A DNA stretch of 6,944 bases from Spirochaetales bacterium (GTDB taxonomy: Bacteria > Spirochaetota > Spirochaetia > Treponematales > UBA12059), in the NCBI GenBank assembly GCA_004525355.1, contig SPCK01000112.1:1-6944 (forward strand), in the 5' to 3' direction. Positions 1-5,916 of this stretch are shown in pieces; within the stretch, counting starts at the first letter, position 1, and each line of letters opens with the position of its first letter. The notes beneath the pieces were generated by a model. That model did no database searches. It was given only the letters and a program-made list of their open reading frames with translations, and was not told where the DNA came from. The position numbers were made by a program, and so were the translations under genes.

Positions 1-178
1 GCAGGAGCGATCGCCTGCGGAGCCGACGGCCGCCATCGTTCTTGTCGACGAGAAGTCGCCAAATGAACGTGGATCCTACCGGTAGCGATTTCCATCGGGT
101 CCTGAGGAAATAGAGAATAACGACCGCGGGAACGGACAGACCCAGCCATAGTGCCCAGGGTCGGGCCCAGCTCAGCAT
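1..178 (-). CDS. BatA-type membrane protein, N-terminal part (3' end beyond the window)
   Basis: Only the first 59 codons are present. The protein opens MLSWARPWALW, then a single strong membrane helix at about residues 8-25 (through VVILYFL). A basic segment (RTRWK) follows, then LPVGSTFIW and an Arg-rich stretch (GGRRLRRR) leading into a new hydrophobic segment at the cut. This pattern of early helix, basic turn, 'V-S/G-S-x-x-x-W' and second helix is that of the aerotolerance-regulator N-terminal domain of BatA-like proteins. In full-length members a VWA or related domain may follow; it lies outside the window. The ATG at 178 overlaps the end of the DUF58 gene by 7 bases, and GGGAAAGAG just upstream can serve as ribosome binding site. 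It is the sixth gene of the operon. In this context it probably anchors the MoxR/DUF58 pair to the membrane, which is inference from known MoxR/Bat clusters. Confidence 0.75.
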   Translation of the reverse strand, partial: MLSWARPWALWLGLSVPAVVILYFLRTRWKSLPVGSTFIWRLLVDKNDGGRRLRRRSLL

Positions 179-1071
179 ACGAAACTCTTTCCCGCAAGTT
201 CGCTCCTGAAAAGCCGGGCGGGGTCGCCGTCGGTTGGCGCCAGGGAATAGGTGATACCTGCCCCGATGCATGCGGCGCGTACGTCGGAAGTGAATGCTTC
301 GAGGCGATCACGATAGCGTTCCGCGGCCCCGGCATCGATGTGGAGGGGCGTTTCCTGCCCATCCTCGGAATCGACGAGTAGCGTTTCACCCAGAAAATCC
401 GGCCGGAGTTCGTCCGGCGCCAGTATCTGGAGGGCAAGAATTTCACTGCCGCCCGCTCCCAGAGCGGCGATAGTGGCGCGCCAGTCTGGGTACATGAAAT
501 CGCTGAGGATCGCGGACACGCATTTTCTGCCATAGCGGGAGGCGAACTGGCGAGCGGTGGCCGATGCGCTACCGGCGGCTCGTTCTCCCGCGACGACGCC
601 TCCGGACGCCTTGATCGAGCCTGCCACGCGCACCAGTTCACCCATGCTTGCCTTGCCCCGTTCCGGTCCCAGCGCCTCGACGAAGCCGGGTCTCATCACG
701 GCGATGGCTGCCCGGTTACCCCCGTGAAGTGCCGCTCCGGCCAGTATGCAGGCGAGGCGCTTGGCCCAAGTCAGCTTGTCCGGGCTCCCGTAGCCCATTG
801 AAGCGCTCGCATCGATCAAGACCACCAGGGTGAGTTCCTTCTCCTCGGCGGCCAATTTGACCATGAGTTTGCGGAAGCGCAGGAAGACGTGCCAGTCGAT
901 CTGTCGCAGTTCGTCTCCCGGAGCGTATTCCCGATAGTCGGCGAATTCGATGCCGCCGCCGACGGCGGGACTGCGTTGTTCTCCGACGGAAAATCCGGAT
1001 ACCTTCCTGTGCGGTGCGAGGTTCAGGATGGAGGCAAGTTCATAATCACCCGGATGCAGGAATGTTTTCAC
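172..1071 (-). CDS. DUF58 family protein with VWA-like metal site (MoxR partner)
   Basis: A soluble protein of 299 residues, a usual length for the family. The DUF58 signature is intact at residues 42-60 (EFADYREYAPGDELRQIDW). It is followed by a hydrophobic strand ending in a DASAS motif (residues 87-91), the DxSxS metal-ion-dependent adhesion site of a von Willebrand A-like fold. Further family landmarks are LSDFMYP (189-195) and the strand with LAPDELRP followed by LLVDSEDGQ (about 217-239). No transmembrane segment is visible. DUF58 proteins are encoded next to MoxR ATPases and BatA-type proteins and are thought to act as their VWA-like adaptor, binding a client or the membrane component; the client here is unknown. 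The start is a GTG at 1071 whose GTGA overlaps the stop of the MoxR gene by 4 bases, indicating translational coupling. No strong ribosome binding site precedes it. The 3' end overlaps the BatA-type gene by 7 bases. Confidence 0.92.
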   Translation of the reverse strand: MKTFLHPGDYELASILNLAPHRKVSGFSVGEQRSPAVGGGIEFADYREYAPGDELRQIDWHVFLRFRKLMVKLAAEEKELTLVVLIDASASMGYGSPDKLTWAKRLACILAGAALHGGNRAAIAVMRPGFVEALGPERGKASMGELVRVAGSIKASGGVVAGERAAGSASATARQFASRYGRKCVSAILSDFMYPDWRATIAALGAGGSEILALQILAPDELRPDFLGETLLVDSEDGQETPLHIDAGAAERYRDRLEAFTSDVRAACIGAGITYSLAPTDGDPARLFRSELAGKSFVC

Positions 1072-2099
1072 CGACCGGCTACCACCGTCTCCGGGCCGAG
1101 GGCGGGTTTCGGGGCCAATCCCGCCCGGGCAACATCAAGGGCATCGGCGATCAGGTCCTCGGGCGTGATGCCTTCGATCTGTCCTTCGAAGTTGATGGAA
1201 ACGCGGTGGCGCAGGGCGGGCAGGACGAAGCGCTCCACATCGCGGATGCCGGCATGGAATCGTCCGCTCAGGAGAGCTGCCGCCTTGGCGGCGAGTACAA
1301 GAGCCTGTGCTCCGCGCGGACCCGCTCCGTACCTGCAGTACGAACGGACGCGCTGCGGCGATTCGGTGCGGGCAGGCTGGGTCGCCAGCACGACGCGGGA
1401 GGCGAATTCAACAAGATCGGGCGGAGCCACGACCTCCCGGCAGGCCTTCTGGAGGGCTATGATACCTGCTGTCGGCGCTACCTGCCTGGCGACGGGTTCT
1501 TCGGCACCAACGCTGGCATCCACGATGCGTACCAGTTCCTTCAGGTCAGGATGCTCAAGGATGGCCTTGAAAAGAAATCGATCGATCTGGGCTTCTGGCA
1601 GTGGGTAGGTCCCCTCCATCTCTATCGGATTTTGCGTTGCCAGTACCATGAACGGTCTGGGCAGCTCATGCCTCGTACCGCGTATCGTGACTGTGCGTTC
1701 CTGCATGGCCTCGAGCAGGGCCGACTGGGTCTTCGGCGACGCCCGATTGATCTCATCTGCCAGTACGATATTGGCGAATACCGGCCCGGGCTCGAAGCGC
1801 AGGTTGTAGGTGCCGTCCCGCTCATCCAACATGGTCGCGCCCAGGATATCCGCCGGCATGAGATCGGGAGTGAATTGCACGCGCCGGTATTCAAGCTCCA
1901 TGGCGGCAGCCGCTGATCTCGCCACGAGCGTCTTCCCGACGCCGGGAACACCTTCAAGCAGTACGTGGCCCTGGCACAGAACGGCAGCGAGGACCAGATC
2001 CAGCGTGTCTTTCTGCCCGACGACCACCCGTCCGAGTTCGTTCCTGATGTCGGACGCCAGTTCGATCATGCCTTGCATCGATGTATCAAGATTCTTCAT
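1068..2099 (-). CDS. MoxR-family AAA+ ATPase
   Basis: A cytoplasmic AAA+ ATPase of 343 residues, with the length and layout of the MoxR family. Walker A is GVPGVGKT at residues 50-57. Walker B is IVLADEINRA at 111-120, with acidic residues D115 and E116. The sensor 1 region is ATQNPIE at 154-160, followed by the family block GTYPLPEAQIDRF (163-175). The lid domain has GAGPRGAQAL (258-267, sensor 2 region) and LRHRV (296-300). All key ATPase residues look intact, so it should hydrolyse ATP. MoxR proteins work as chaperone-like machines with VWA-domain partners, here the adjacent DUF58 protein and the BatA-type protein, to insert metals or remodel complexes. The ATG at 2099 is chosen because GGAGAGG lies 7 bases upstream. 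A TTG at 2132 would add 11 residues but has no such site. It follows the upstream gene after the only real gap in the operon (41 bases). Confidence 0.96.
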   Translation of the reverse strand: MKNLDTSMQGMIELASDIRNELGRVVVGQKDTLDLVLAAVLCQGHVLLEGVPGVGKTLVARSAAAAMELEYRRVQFTPDLMPADILGATMLDERDGTYNLRFEPGPVFANIVLADEINRASPKTQSALLEAMQERTVTIRGTRHELPRPFMVLATQNPIEMEGTYPLPEAQIDRFLFKAILEHPDLKELVRIVDASVGAEEPVARQVAPTAGIIALQKACREVVAPPDLVEFASRVVLATQPARTESPQRVRSYCRYGAGPRGAQALVLAAKAAALLSGRFHAGIRDVERFVLPALRHRVSINFEGQIEGITPEDLIADALDVARAGLAPKPALGPETVVAGR

Positions 2100-2106
2100 G
2101 GTTCTT

Positions 2107-2113
2107 CCTCTCC
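2107..2113 (-). promoter_or_regulatory. Ribosome binding site of the MoxR gene
   Basis: GGAGAGG on the minus strand is followed by 7 bases and then the ATG at 2099. It decides between this start and the in-frame TTG at 2132. It lies in the 41-base gap, the only place in the operon where a gene does not overlap its upstream neighbour, so this ATPase may be translated independently and at a higher level than its neighbours (inference). Confidence 0.75.
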
Positions 2114-2140
2114 ATTCGAGCAGTCCGACCAATCAGCAGG

Positions 2141-3514
2141 TCAGAGACCGCCTGCGCGATCGGATTCTTCTATTAATTGCAGGAAATACTCCCTGATCGA
2201 GTCTTGGTACTCGGTTGGCAGGCTGGATCTGGCCATGGCCTCCTCGGCTGCCGCGAGCGCCGCCCGCGCTCTGTCCCCCGGGGAAACCGTCGGATCGTTG
2301 CCGGGTAGCACCAATTCAAAATACGCTCCACCCTGCAGCGGCGCGATTTCCGCCGTTCCGCCGGATGCCAGCGGGTCGATTGCGCTCCATTCGCGCGCGC
2401 TTCCTGAGCCGCTGCCGGCGGACGTGCCTGCGGCGGATTCCCCGATTGCCGGATTCTCCGCTCCCGCGCCGCCAGTCCCGTCTCCGGAACCGCTTCCGGG
2501 CGCCGACCCTCCTTGCGCGACGGCATTGCCGTCGGTTCCGGAGTCCTGCTTTCCGTTCCCGGTCGATTCCATCGGAGCCGCTTCACCGTTATAGTCGCCA
2601 CCGTCCCGGGTGGAACCCTGGCCCCCTTCCGTGCCCGCTTCGCGTTCGATATCGCCGGAGCCCGTGGGACCTTCCTCAATTACCCGTATCGCGTTTTCCA
2701 GCCGTTCTTTTGCCGATGGCTCTCCCTCGGGAAGTCCGACGCCCGGTCCACGCCGTTGCTCGAGATCCGTCCTGGCCAGCTCTGCCTTGTCGACGAGGTC
2801 GCGGGCCTCATCCAACCGGCCGCTTTTCAGGGCGTCCGCGAGTAGGCGCGCAAGCTCGGGCTGATTGGGGAAGAGGAGCCCGGCCAATTCCTCTGGACTC
2901 GGCTGGTCCGTTCCGAGCGCGATGGCCTTGTCCGCGGCGGAATCCTTTTCATTCCGGTCGTCGGACAATGGTGCGACGGCTGCCGCTTCCTTGGCATCGC
3001 TCTGGATGAAAGCCGCCGTACGCGAAAAGGGCAGCGCGAGAACGATCGACATGGCAAGGGCCGCTCCCACCCAGGTCAGCGCGGGAGTCATCAAGAACGT
3101 GACTGGTACTCGCGCTTCCCTGATCCCGGCGAGCCTGGCTTCGGCGCGGTCGATGATCGCATCGTCGAAGGGTCCTTTTTTTGCCGATGCCGAGCGGTCG
3201 ACACAGGCCAATGCCGAGGAATACAACCCGGCGGCACCTATGCTCCTGTCCAGCCACGTCGCGGCGTTCCTGAGCGACAGGCGTTCGCGCAGTGAGTGCA
3301 AGCCGCCGGCGAGCAATCCCAGCCCCGAAAAAGACAGGGCAACCATGAGGGCTTGAGTCCGATCGATCCAGTTCAAGACCAGACACGGCAAGCTGATCGC
3401 CACGGCTCCCGCCATCGCGACCGCGCCCCAACTCAGGGCGGCTGCCGCGGCTCTCCGACGGTTGAGCATGGTTCTCGTGCGCGCCAGCGCTCGGTACAAG
3501 GTCTGTCCCCTCAT
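2141..3514 (-). CDS. Membrane protein with Gly/Ser-rich linker, DUF4175-like, MoxR-operon associated
   Basis: 457 residues. A basic N-terminus precedes two membrane helices at about 28-50 and 54-72 and a third at 143-163. Between them lies an amphipathic stretch with ATWLDRSIGAAGLYSSAL (85-102), which resembles the 'LDRxxGLxxRxxTAL' element of large membrane proteins (DUF4175-like) found upstream of MoxR genes. Behind the third helix come helical, charged segments (about 203-285), then a Gly/Ser/Asp-rich low-complexity linker (about 283-375). The C-terminal region ends in an amphipathic helix containing LPTEYQDSIREYF (432-444), another feature I associate with this group. With no further membrane helix, the long C-terminal part lies on one side of the membrane, probably outside. 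The ATG at 3514 overlaps the stop of the upstream gene as ATGA, and AAGGA lies 9 bases upstream. The molecular role is unknown; its position suggests a scaffold or client-binding part of the MoxR complex. Family assignment is tentative; the gene itself is secure. Confidence 0.8.
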   Translation of the reverse strand: MRGQTLYRALARTRTMLNRRRAAAAALSWGAVAMAGAVAISLPCLVLNWIDRTQALMVALSFSGLGLLAGGLHSLRERLSLRNAATWLDRSIGAAGLYSSALACVDRSASAKKGPFDDAIIDRAEARLAGIREARVPVTFLMTPALTWVGAALAMSIVLALPFSRTAAFIQSDAKEAAAVAPLSDDRNEKDSAADKAIALGTDQPSPEELAGLLFPNQPELARLLADALKSGRLDEARDLVDKAELARTDLEQRRGPGVGLPEGEPSAKERLENAIRVIEEGPTGSGDIEREAGTEGGQGSTRDGGDYNGEAAPMESTGNGKQDSGTDGNAVAQGGSAPGSGSGDGTGGAGAENPAIGESAAGTSAGSGSGSAREWSAIDPLASGGTAEIAPLQGGAYFELVLPGNDPTVSPGDRARAALAAAEEAMARSSLPTEYQDSIREYFLQLIEESDRAGGL

Positions 3515-4179
3515 ATTTCAATCCTTGAAATCGAGCGCTTGAACACGGAAGATCCCAGTACCATGAGGCAAATGCCCGCGGCCGTCAAAACGGTCGATCC
3601 ATACAGGACCGAGGCGATCAAGTCGCCGCCGATGGCTCGCCAGACGATGATGAATGGATTGAGGAAACGTAGCACCGGCACCAAAGCGGTCGGAATCAGC
3701 CACAACAGGCACATCCACCAGCCCGGCGCGCTCGTTTCGTCGCTCTTGAGGATTGACGAGACAAAGGCTCCTCCCCAGGAAAGAAACCAGGGTCCCATCG
3801 ACGCTGTCATGAACAGGATCAAGCGGGACGATCCCAGGCGCCATGAATAAACCAACAGGGCCAATGCCGGTGCAAGCGCGGTAATTACGCAAATCCAGGC
3901 GCTCAATGCAGAGAGTGCCAGGCCGAAACCCGTTCCGCGGCGGCCGGATTCAGAAACGAACCTGGTCAACCGCTCCCTGCCGAATGATCCGGGGCCGTAG
4001 CGCCTGCCCGCGAACCATCCCCCCAGAATCGAGGCTCCGGATAGCATGCCCGATATCATGAGAGGAGAGAGCGAGGCGAAGGACACGGTGAGCGCACAAA
4101 GTATGGCCGCCGGGGCGATGGTTGCCGCCGCGACATGGTCCCGCCAGTCCCGCCAGATGGCCATGCTCAGGGAAATCAA
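3511..4179 (-). CDS. Polytopic membrane protein, ABC-2-permease-like
   Basis: 222 residues from the TTG at 4179, or 217 from the ATG at 4164. About six hydrophobic segments are visible: IAPAAILCALTVSF, ISGMLSGASILGGWFAG, LALSALSAWICVITALAPALAL, LILFMTASMGPWFLSWGGAF, WWMCLLWLIPTALVPVLRF and LYGSTVLTAAGICLMVL. The size, the Arg-containing loop after helix 2 (GRERLTRF) and a LNPF motif before the last helix recall the membrane subunits of ABC-2-type exporters. I see no diagnostic signature, so this is a low-certainty family guess. The TTG is preferred because GGGGGAGG ends 7 bases before it and its TTGA overlaps the upstream stop by 4 bases, as at other junctions of this operon. The ATG five codons further in sits 22 bases from that site. 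No ABC-type ATPase is encoded in the window, so if it is a permease its motor lies elsewhere or it works with the MoxR system. Confidence 0.75.
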   Translation of the reverse strand: MISLSMAIWRDWRDHVAAATIAPAAILCALTVSFASLSPLMISGMLSGASILGGWFAGRRYGPGSFGRERLTRFVSESGRRGTGFGLALSALSAWICVITALAPALALLVYSWRLGSSRLILFMTASMGPWFLSWGGAFVSSILKSDETSAPGWWMCLLWLIPTALVPVLRFLNPFIIVWRAIGGDLIASVLYGSTVLTAAGICLMVLGSSVFKRSISRIEI

Positions 4180-5795
4180 GGGGAAACCTCCCCCTCGACC
4201 AGCGGCCGGATCCAAAGCGAGTCCCTGAGCGGATGGCCGTCGATAGTCAACTCCCGTATCAAGCCGGGATCCCGCCCGAACAGCAGATCCGTTCCCGGCA
4301 TCGAATCGGCAACCGCAAAGAGCCACACGGCGTCCTTCCCTACCCAGGCGGGAACGGTTGGGCGCGTCAGCCATGTCGAGCTTGCCCGATCCCATTCCTG
4401 CCATGTTCTATCCGGCGCCGCCGACAGTTGGGCTGTCCGTGGCCCCAATCCGGCGCGCCCGATTTCCCCGGGTCCGCGGGCGAACCAGACTGCCGCTTCC
4501 ACTCCTCCGGGAAAGACTCGCCTCAATGCGACGGAACACGCCCCGCTCGCGCGGACGAGGCGAGGGGGAAGGTCCGGATCCGTCGAGACGGTGAGCACGG
4601 CCCGGTCTCCCGCGTCGATGGCGATGACGTATGTCCGGGATGGGCGAAGGCTTTCGAGTCCCGCGTACTTCAGGGGGTCGGGAGGGGCGACCACTATGCT
4701 CGCCAGGGCTCCGACGTTTCCCGGCGCCAGCAACAAACGGACCCGGACAGCCTGATCCGGACGCGAGGGGCCGACCGCTCCGGCTCCCAAGCATGCCGCA
4801 GCCAGCCAAAGGGCGGTCCACATCGTCAGGTACACCGTTCTGCGCTTTCTTGCCAGGGCGAGCATGCCGACAAGGCCCAGCGCCCATACCATTGCCAGCG
4901 CCAAAGTCAGGCCCTCGATGGATCCAATCCAACCGGCGTTCCTTCCCCAGCCGCGGGCGGGAGAGATCTCGCCCCAGGGATCGGGACGGTGGGACTGTTC
5001 AAAAGGATCGAGTCCCAGGATACTGCCCCAGACGCCTGGCAAACCCGCCGAGCCGGTGGATCCGGCGTCGCCCGAAAAGACGACGAGACGCCCGAGCCCC
5101 ACACGATGCATAGCGCCGCGTGCTCCCGTGTCGATGGCTAGGGCGGATGATCCGGGCGCCAGCATATCCGCGATGCCTCCGGAACGCGCCCCCACAACGG
5201 CCATCGATCCGCCGCAGGCAAGCCAAATCCCGAGCGCTTCGACTTGGAATGATGACAAAAGGCCGTCGGCCAGGACGATGGCGGATATGCCGTCAAGGGC
5301 CAGGGGTGAAGCGGGAAAGTCTTCAAGTGCAATGGGAATTACCTTGATCGGCTCCATCGGTTCAAGCGCCCTGGACAAGTTGGACAGTAATATAGGCGCC
5401 AGGCCGGAGGCCAGGATGATATGGCCCGGCCAGTACATTCCCCTTCCACCCAAAGGTATCTCAGCCAGGATCCTCGCTGAAGCGGTCAGCGTGCCGTACA
5501 ATTCTTCCGATGCGCTCGCCGACGCGTAAAACGGTACGCGTACGCCTGAACCGGCTCGCACCGCATCCGAAAACTTGATGGAACCGGCGGCGTTTCTTGC
5601 GACCAGCTCGATCTCGGTACCAAGCGGAACCTCATCAGACCGGAGCCATACGGGCGTCAGGCGATCTGCTCCCGAGTATGCCCCAAAACCGAATATTCCA
5701 TTAAGGCCTTCTGAGTGAGAATCTGAAACGGCCGTCATCAGAAATAACGCTGCAAGGGCGAGCCAACCAGGAGCGCGGGTTACGGGTACGATCAC
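4176..5795 (-). CDS. Exported/membrane protein with glutamine-amidotransferase-like domain
   Basis: 539 residues; first gene of the operon. Residues 1-25 look like a signal peptide or N-terminal anchor (Arg at 7, hydrophobic core WLALAALFLM). A beta-rich domain follows (about 30-130), then a segment with the class I glutamine-amidotransferase-like pattern: GISAIVLADGLL (169-180), LGIWLACGGSMAVVGA (188-203) and GLGRLVVFSGDAG (233-245). No GxCxG nucleophile elbow is seen, so it is probably not an enzyme but a binding fold. Two membrane helices (about 294-314 and 321-342) enclose a very basic turn, ARKRRT, which should face the cytoplasm. That places both the amidotransferase-like domain and the C-terminal beta-rich region (343-539) outside the membrane. 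The GTG at 5795 is the first possible start after an in-frame TAG (5805-5807) and the only one that keeps the whole signal peptide. Similar membrane proteins occur in other MoxR/Bat clusters. The function is unknown. Confidence 0.8.
   Translation of the reverse strand: MIVPVTRAPGWLALAALFLMTAVSDSHSEGLNGIFGFGAYSGADRLTPVWLRSDEVPLGTEIELVARNAAGSIKFSDAVRAGSGVRVPFYASASASEELYGTLTASARILAEIPLGGRGMYWPGHIILASGLAPILLSNLSRALEPMEPIKVIPIALEDFPASPLALDGISAIVLADGLLSSFQVEALGIWLACGGSMAVVGARSGGIADMLAPGSSALAIDTGARGAMHRVGLGRLVVFSGDAGSTGSAGLPGVWGSILGLDPFEQSHRPDPWGEISPARGWGRNAGWIGSIEGLTLALAMVWALGLVGMLALARKRRTVYLTMWTALWLAAACLGAGAVGPSRPDQAVRVRLLLAPGNVGALASIVVAPPDPLKYAGLESLRPSRTYVIAIDAGDRAVLTVSTDPDLPPRLVRASGACSVALRRVFPGGVEAAVWFARGPGEIGRAGLGPRTAQLSAAPDRTWQEWDRASSTWLTRPTVPAWVGKDAVWLFAVADSMPGTDLLFGRDPGLIRELTIDGHPLRDSLWIRPLVEGEVSP
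4187..4194 (-). promoter_or_regulatory. Ribosome binding site deciding a TTG start
   Basis: GGGGGAGG on the minus strand is close to the full anti-Shine-Dalgarno complement. It lies inside the last codons of the upstream gene (encoding GEV). Seven bases separate it from a TTG at 4179, which begins a TTGA overlap with the stop codon. The next in-frame ATG (4164) is 22 bases away, too far to be served by this site. Confidence 0.65.
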
Positions 5796-5801
5796 CCGGT
5801 A

Positions 5802-5830
5802 ATGCTAGATGTCCTTTCATGAATCGTCAA
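5802..5830 (-). promoter_or_regulatory. Predicted promoter of the MoxR/DUF58/BatA operon
   Basis: On the minus strand, TTGACG (5830-5825) is followed by 17 bases and TAGCAT (5807-5802). The -35 box matches the sigma-70 consensus at five of six positions and the -10 box at four of six. Six bases separate the -10 box from the GTG at 5795, which is where transcription would be expected to begin. The transcript would therefore start at or next to the start codon. The only purine-rich stretch upstream of the GTG, AAAGGA at 5817-5812, is 16 bases away and inside the promoter spacer, so it would not be transcribed. Confidence 0.6.
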
Positions 5831-5857
5831 GCTTGGAGTGAACATCAAGCCAAGTTT
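5829..5857. promoter_or_regulatory. Imperfect dyad between divergent promoters, candidate operator
   Basis: A 29-base imperfect palindrome centred on 5843: AAGCTTGG, AG, TGA, ACA, TCA, AG, CCAAGTTT. Ten of fourteen base pairs match, including uninterrupted CTTGG/CCAAG arms and an inner TGA/TCA pair. It touches the -35 box of the leftward promoter (5825-5830) and lies about 25 bases upstream of the rightward -35 box, so a bound protein could repress the operon or affect both directions. No regulator gene is visible in the window. A dyad this short can arise by chance. Confidence 0.35.
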
Positions 5858-5881
5858 ATGGCTATTTTGCAGTTACCCTTC

Positions 5882-5910
5882 TTGCCCGGTATGGCGGCGG
5901 CGAGTATATT
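5882..5910 (+). promoter_or_regulatory. Predicted promoter of the VTT-domain gene
   Basis: TTGCCC (5882-5887), a 17-base spacer and TATATT (5905-5910). The -10 box matches the sigma-70 consensus at five of six positions and the -35 box at four of six. Six bases (CTGTCG) separate it from the GTG at 5917, so the predicted transcription start falls at the start codon, mirroring the leftward promoter. No convincing ribosome binding site precedes the GTG; the nearest purine-rich stretch, GGCGAG, is about 12 bases away and inside the promoter. Confidence 0.6.
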
Positions 5911-5916
5911 CTGTCG

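Noticed and set aside
1014..1916. Plus-strand open frame of 300 codons opposite the MoxR gene
   Set aside because: It is antisense to a gene with intact AAA+ motifs; long antisense frames are expected in G+C-rich DNA, and the product has no domain I recognise.
2100..2132. Longer MoxR start at a TTG (2132)
   Set aside because: No ribosome binding site precedes it, while the ATG at 2099 has GGAGAGG at ideal spacing and gives the usual family N-terminus.
2215..3009. Plus-strand open frame of 264 codons opposite the linker region of the 457-residue membrane protein
   Set aside because: The Arg/Pro-rich composition is that of a codon shadow of a Gly/Ser-rich antisense gene.
4180..4404. Upstream extension of the permease-like gene to a start at 4404
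   Set aside because: It would overlap the upstream gene by over 200 bases out of frame and add a polar, Arg-rich N-terminus before the first helix; the TTG at 4179 has a strong ribosome binding site.
4122..5141. Plus-strand open frame of 339 codons opposite the amidotransferase-like and permease-like genes
   Set aside because: The Pro/Arg/Gln/Ser-rich product has no hydrophobic or domain pattern. The minus-strand frame has a signal peptide, membrane helices and operon spacing.
5701..5820. Small minus-strand frame of 39 codons from an ATG at 5820, overlapping the first operon gene
   Set aside because: The ATG lies within the predicted promoter spacer, has no ribosome binding site of its own, and the product is out of frame with the signal-peptide-bearing gene.
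5857..5895. Alternative rightward promoter TTGCAG (5867) with TATGGC (5890)
   Set aside because: The spacer is 17 bases, but the -10 box matches the consensus at only three of six positions, weaker than TATATT at 5905.
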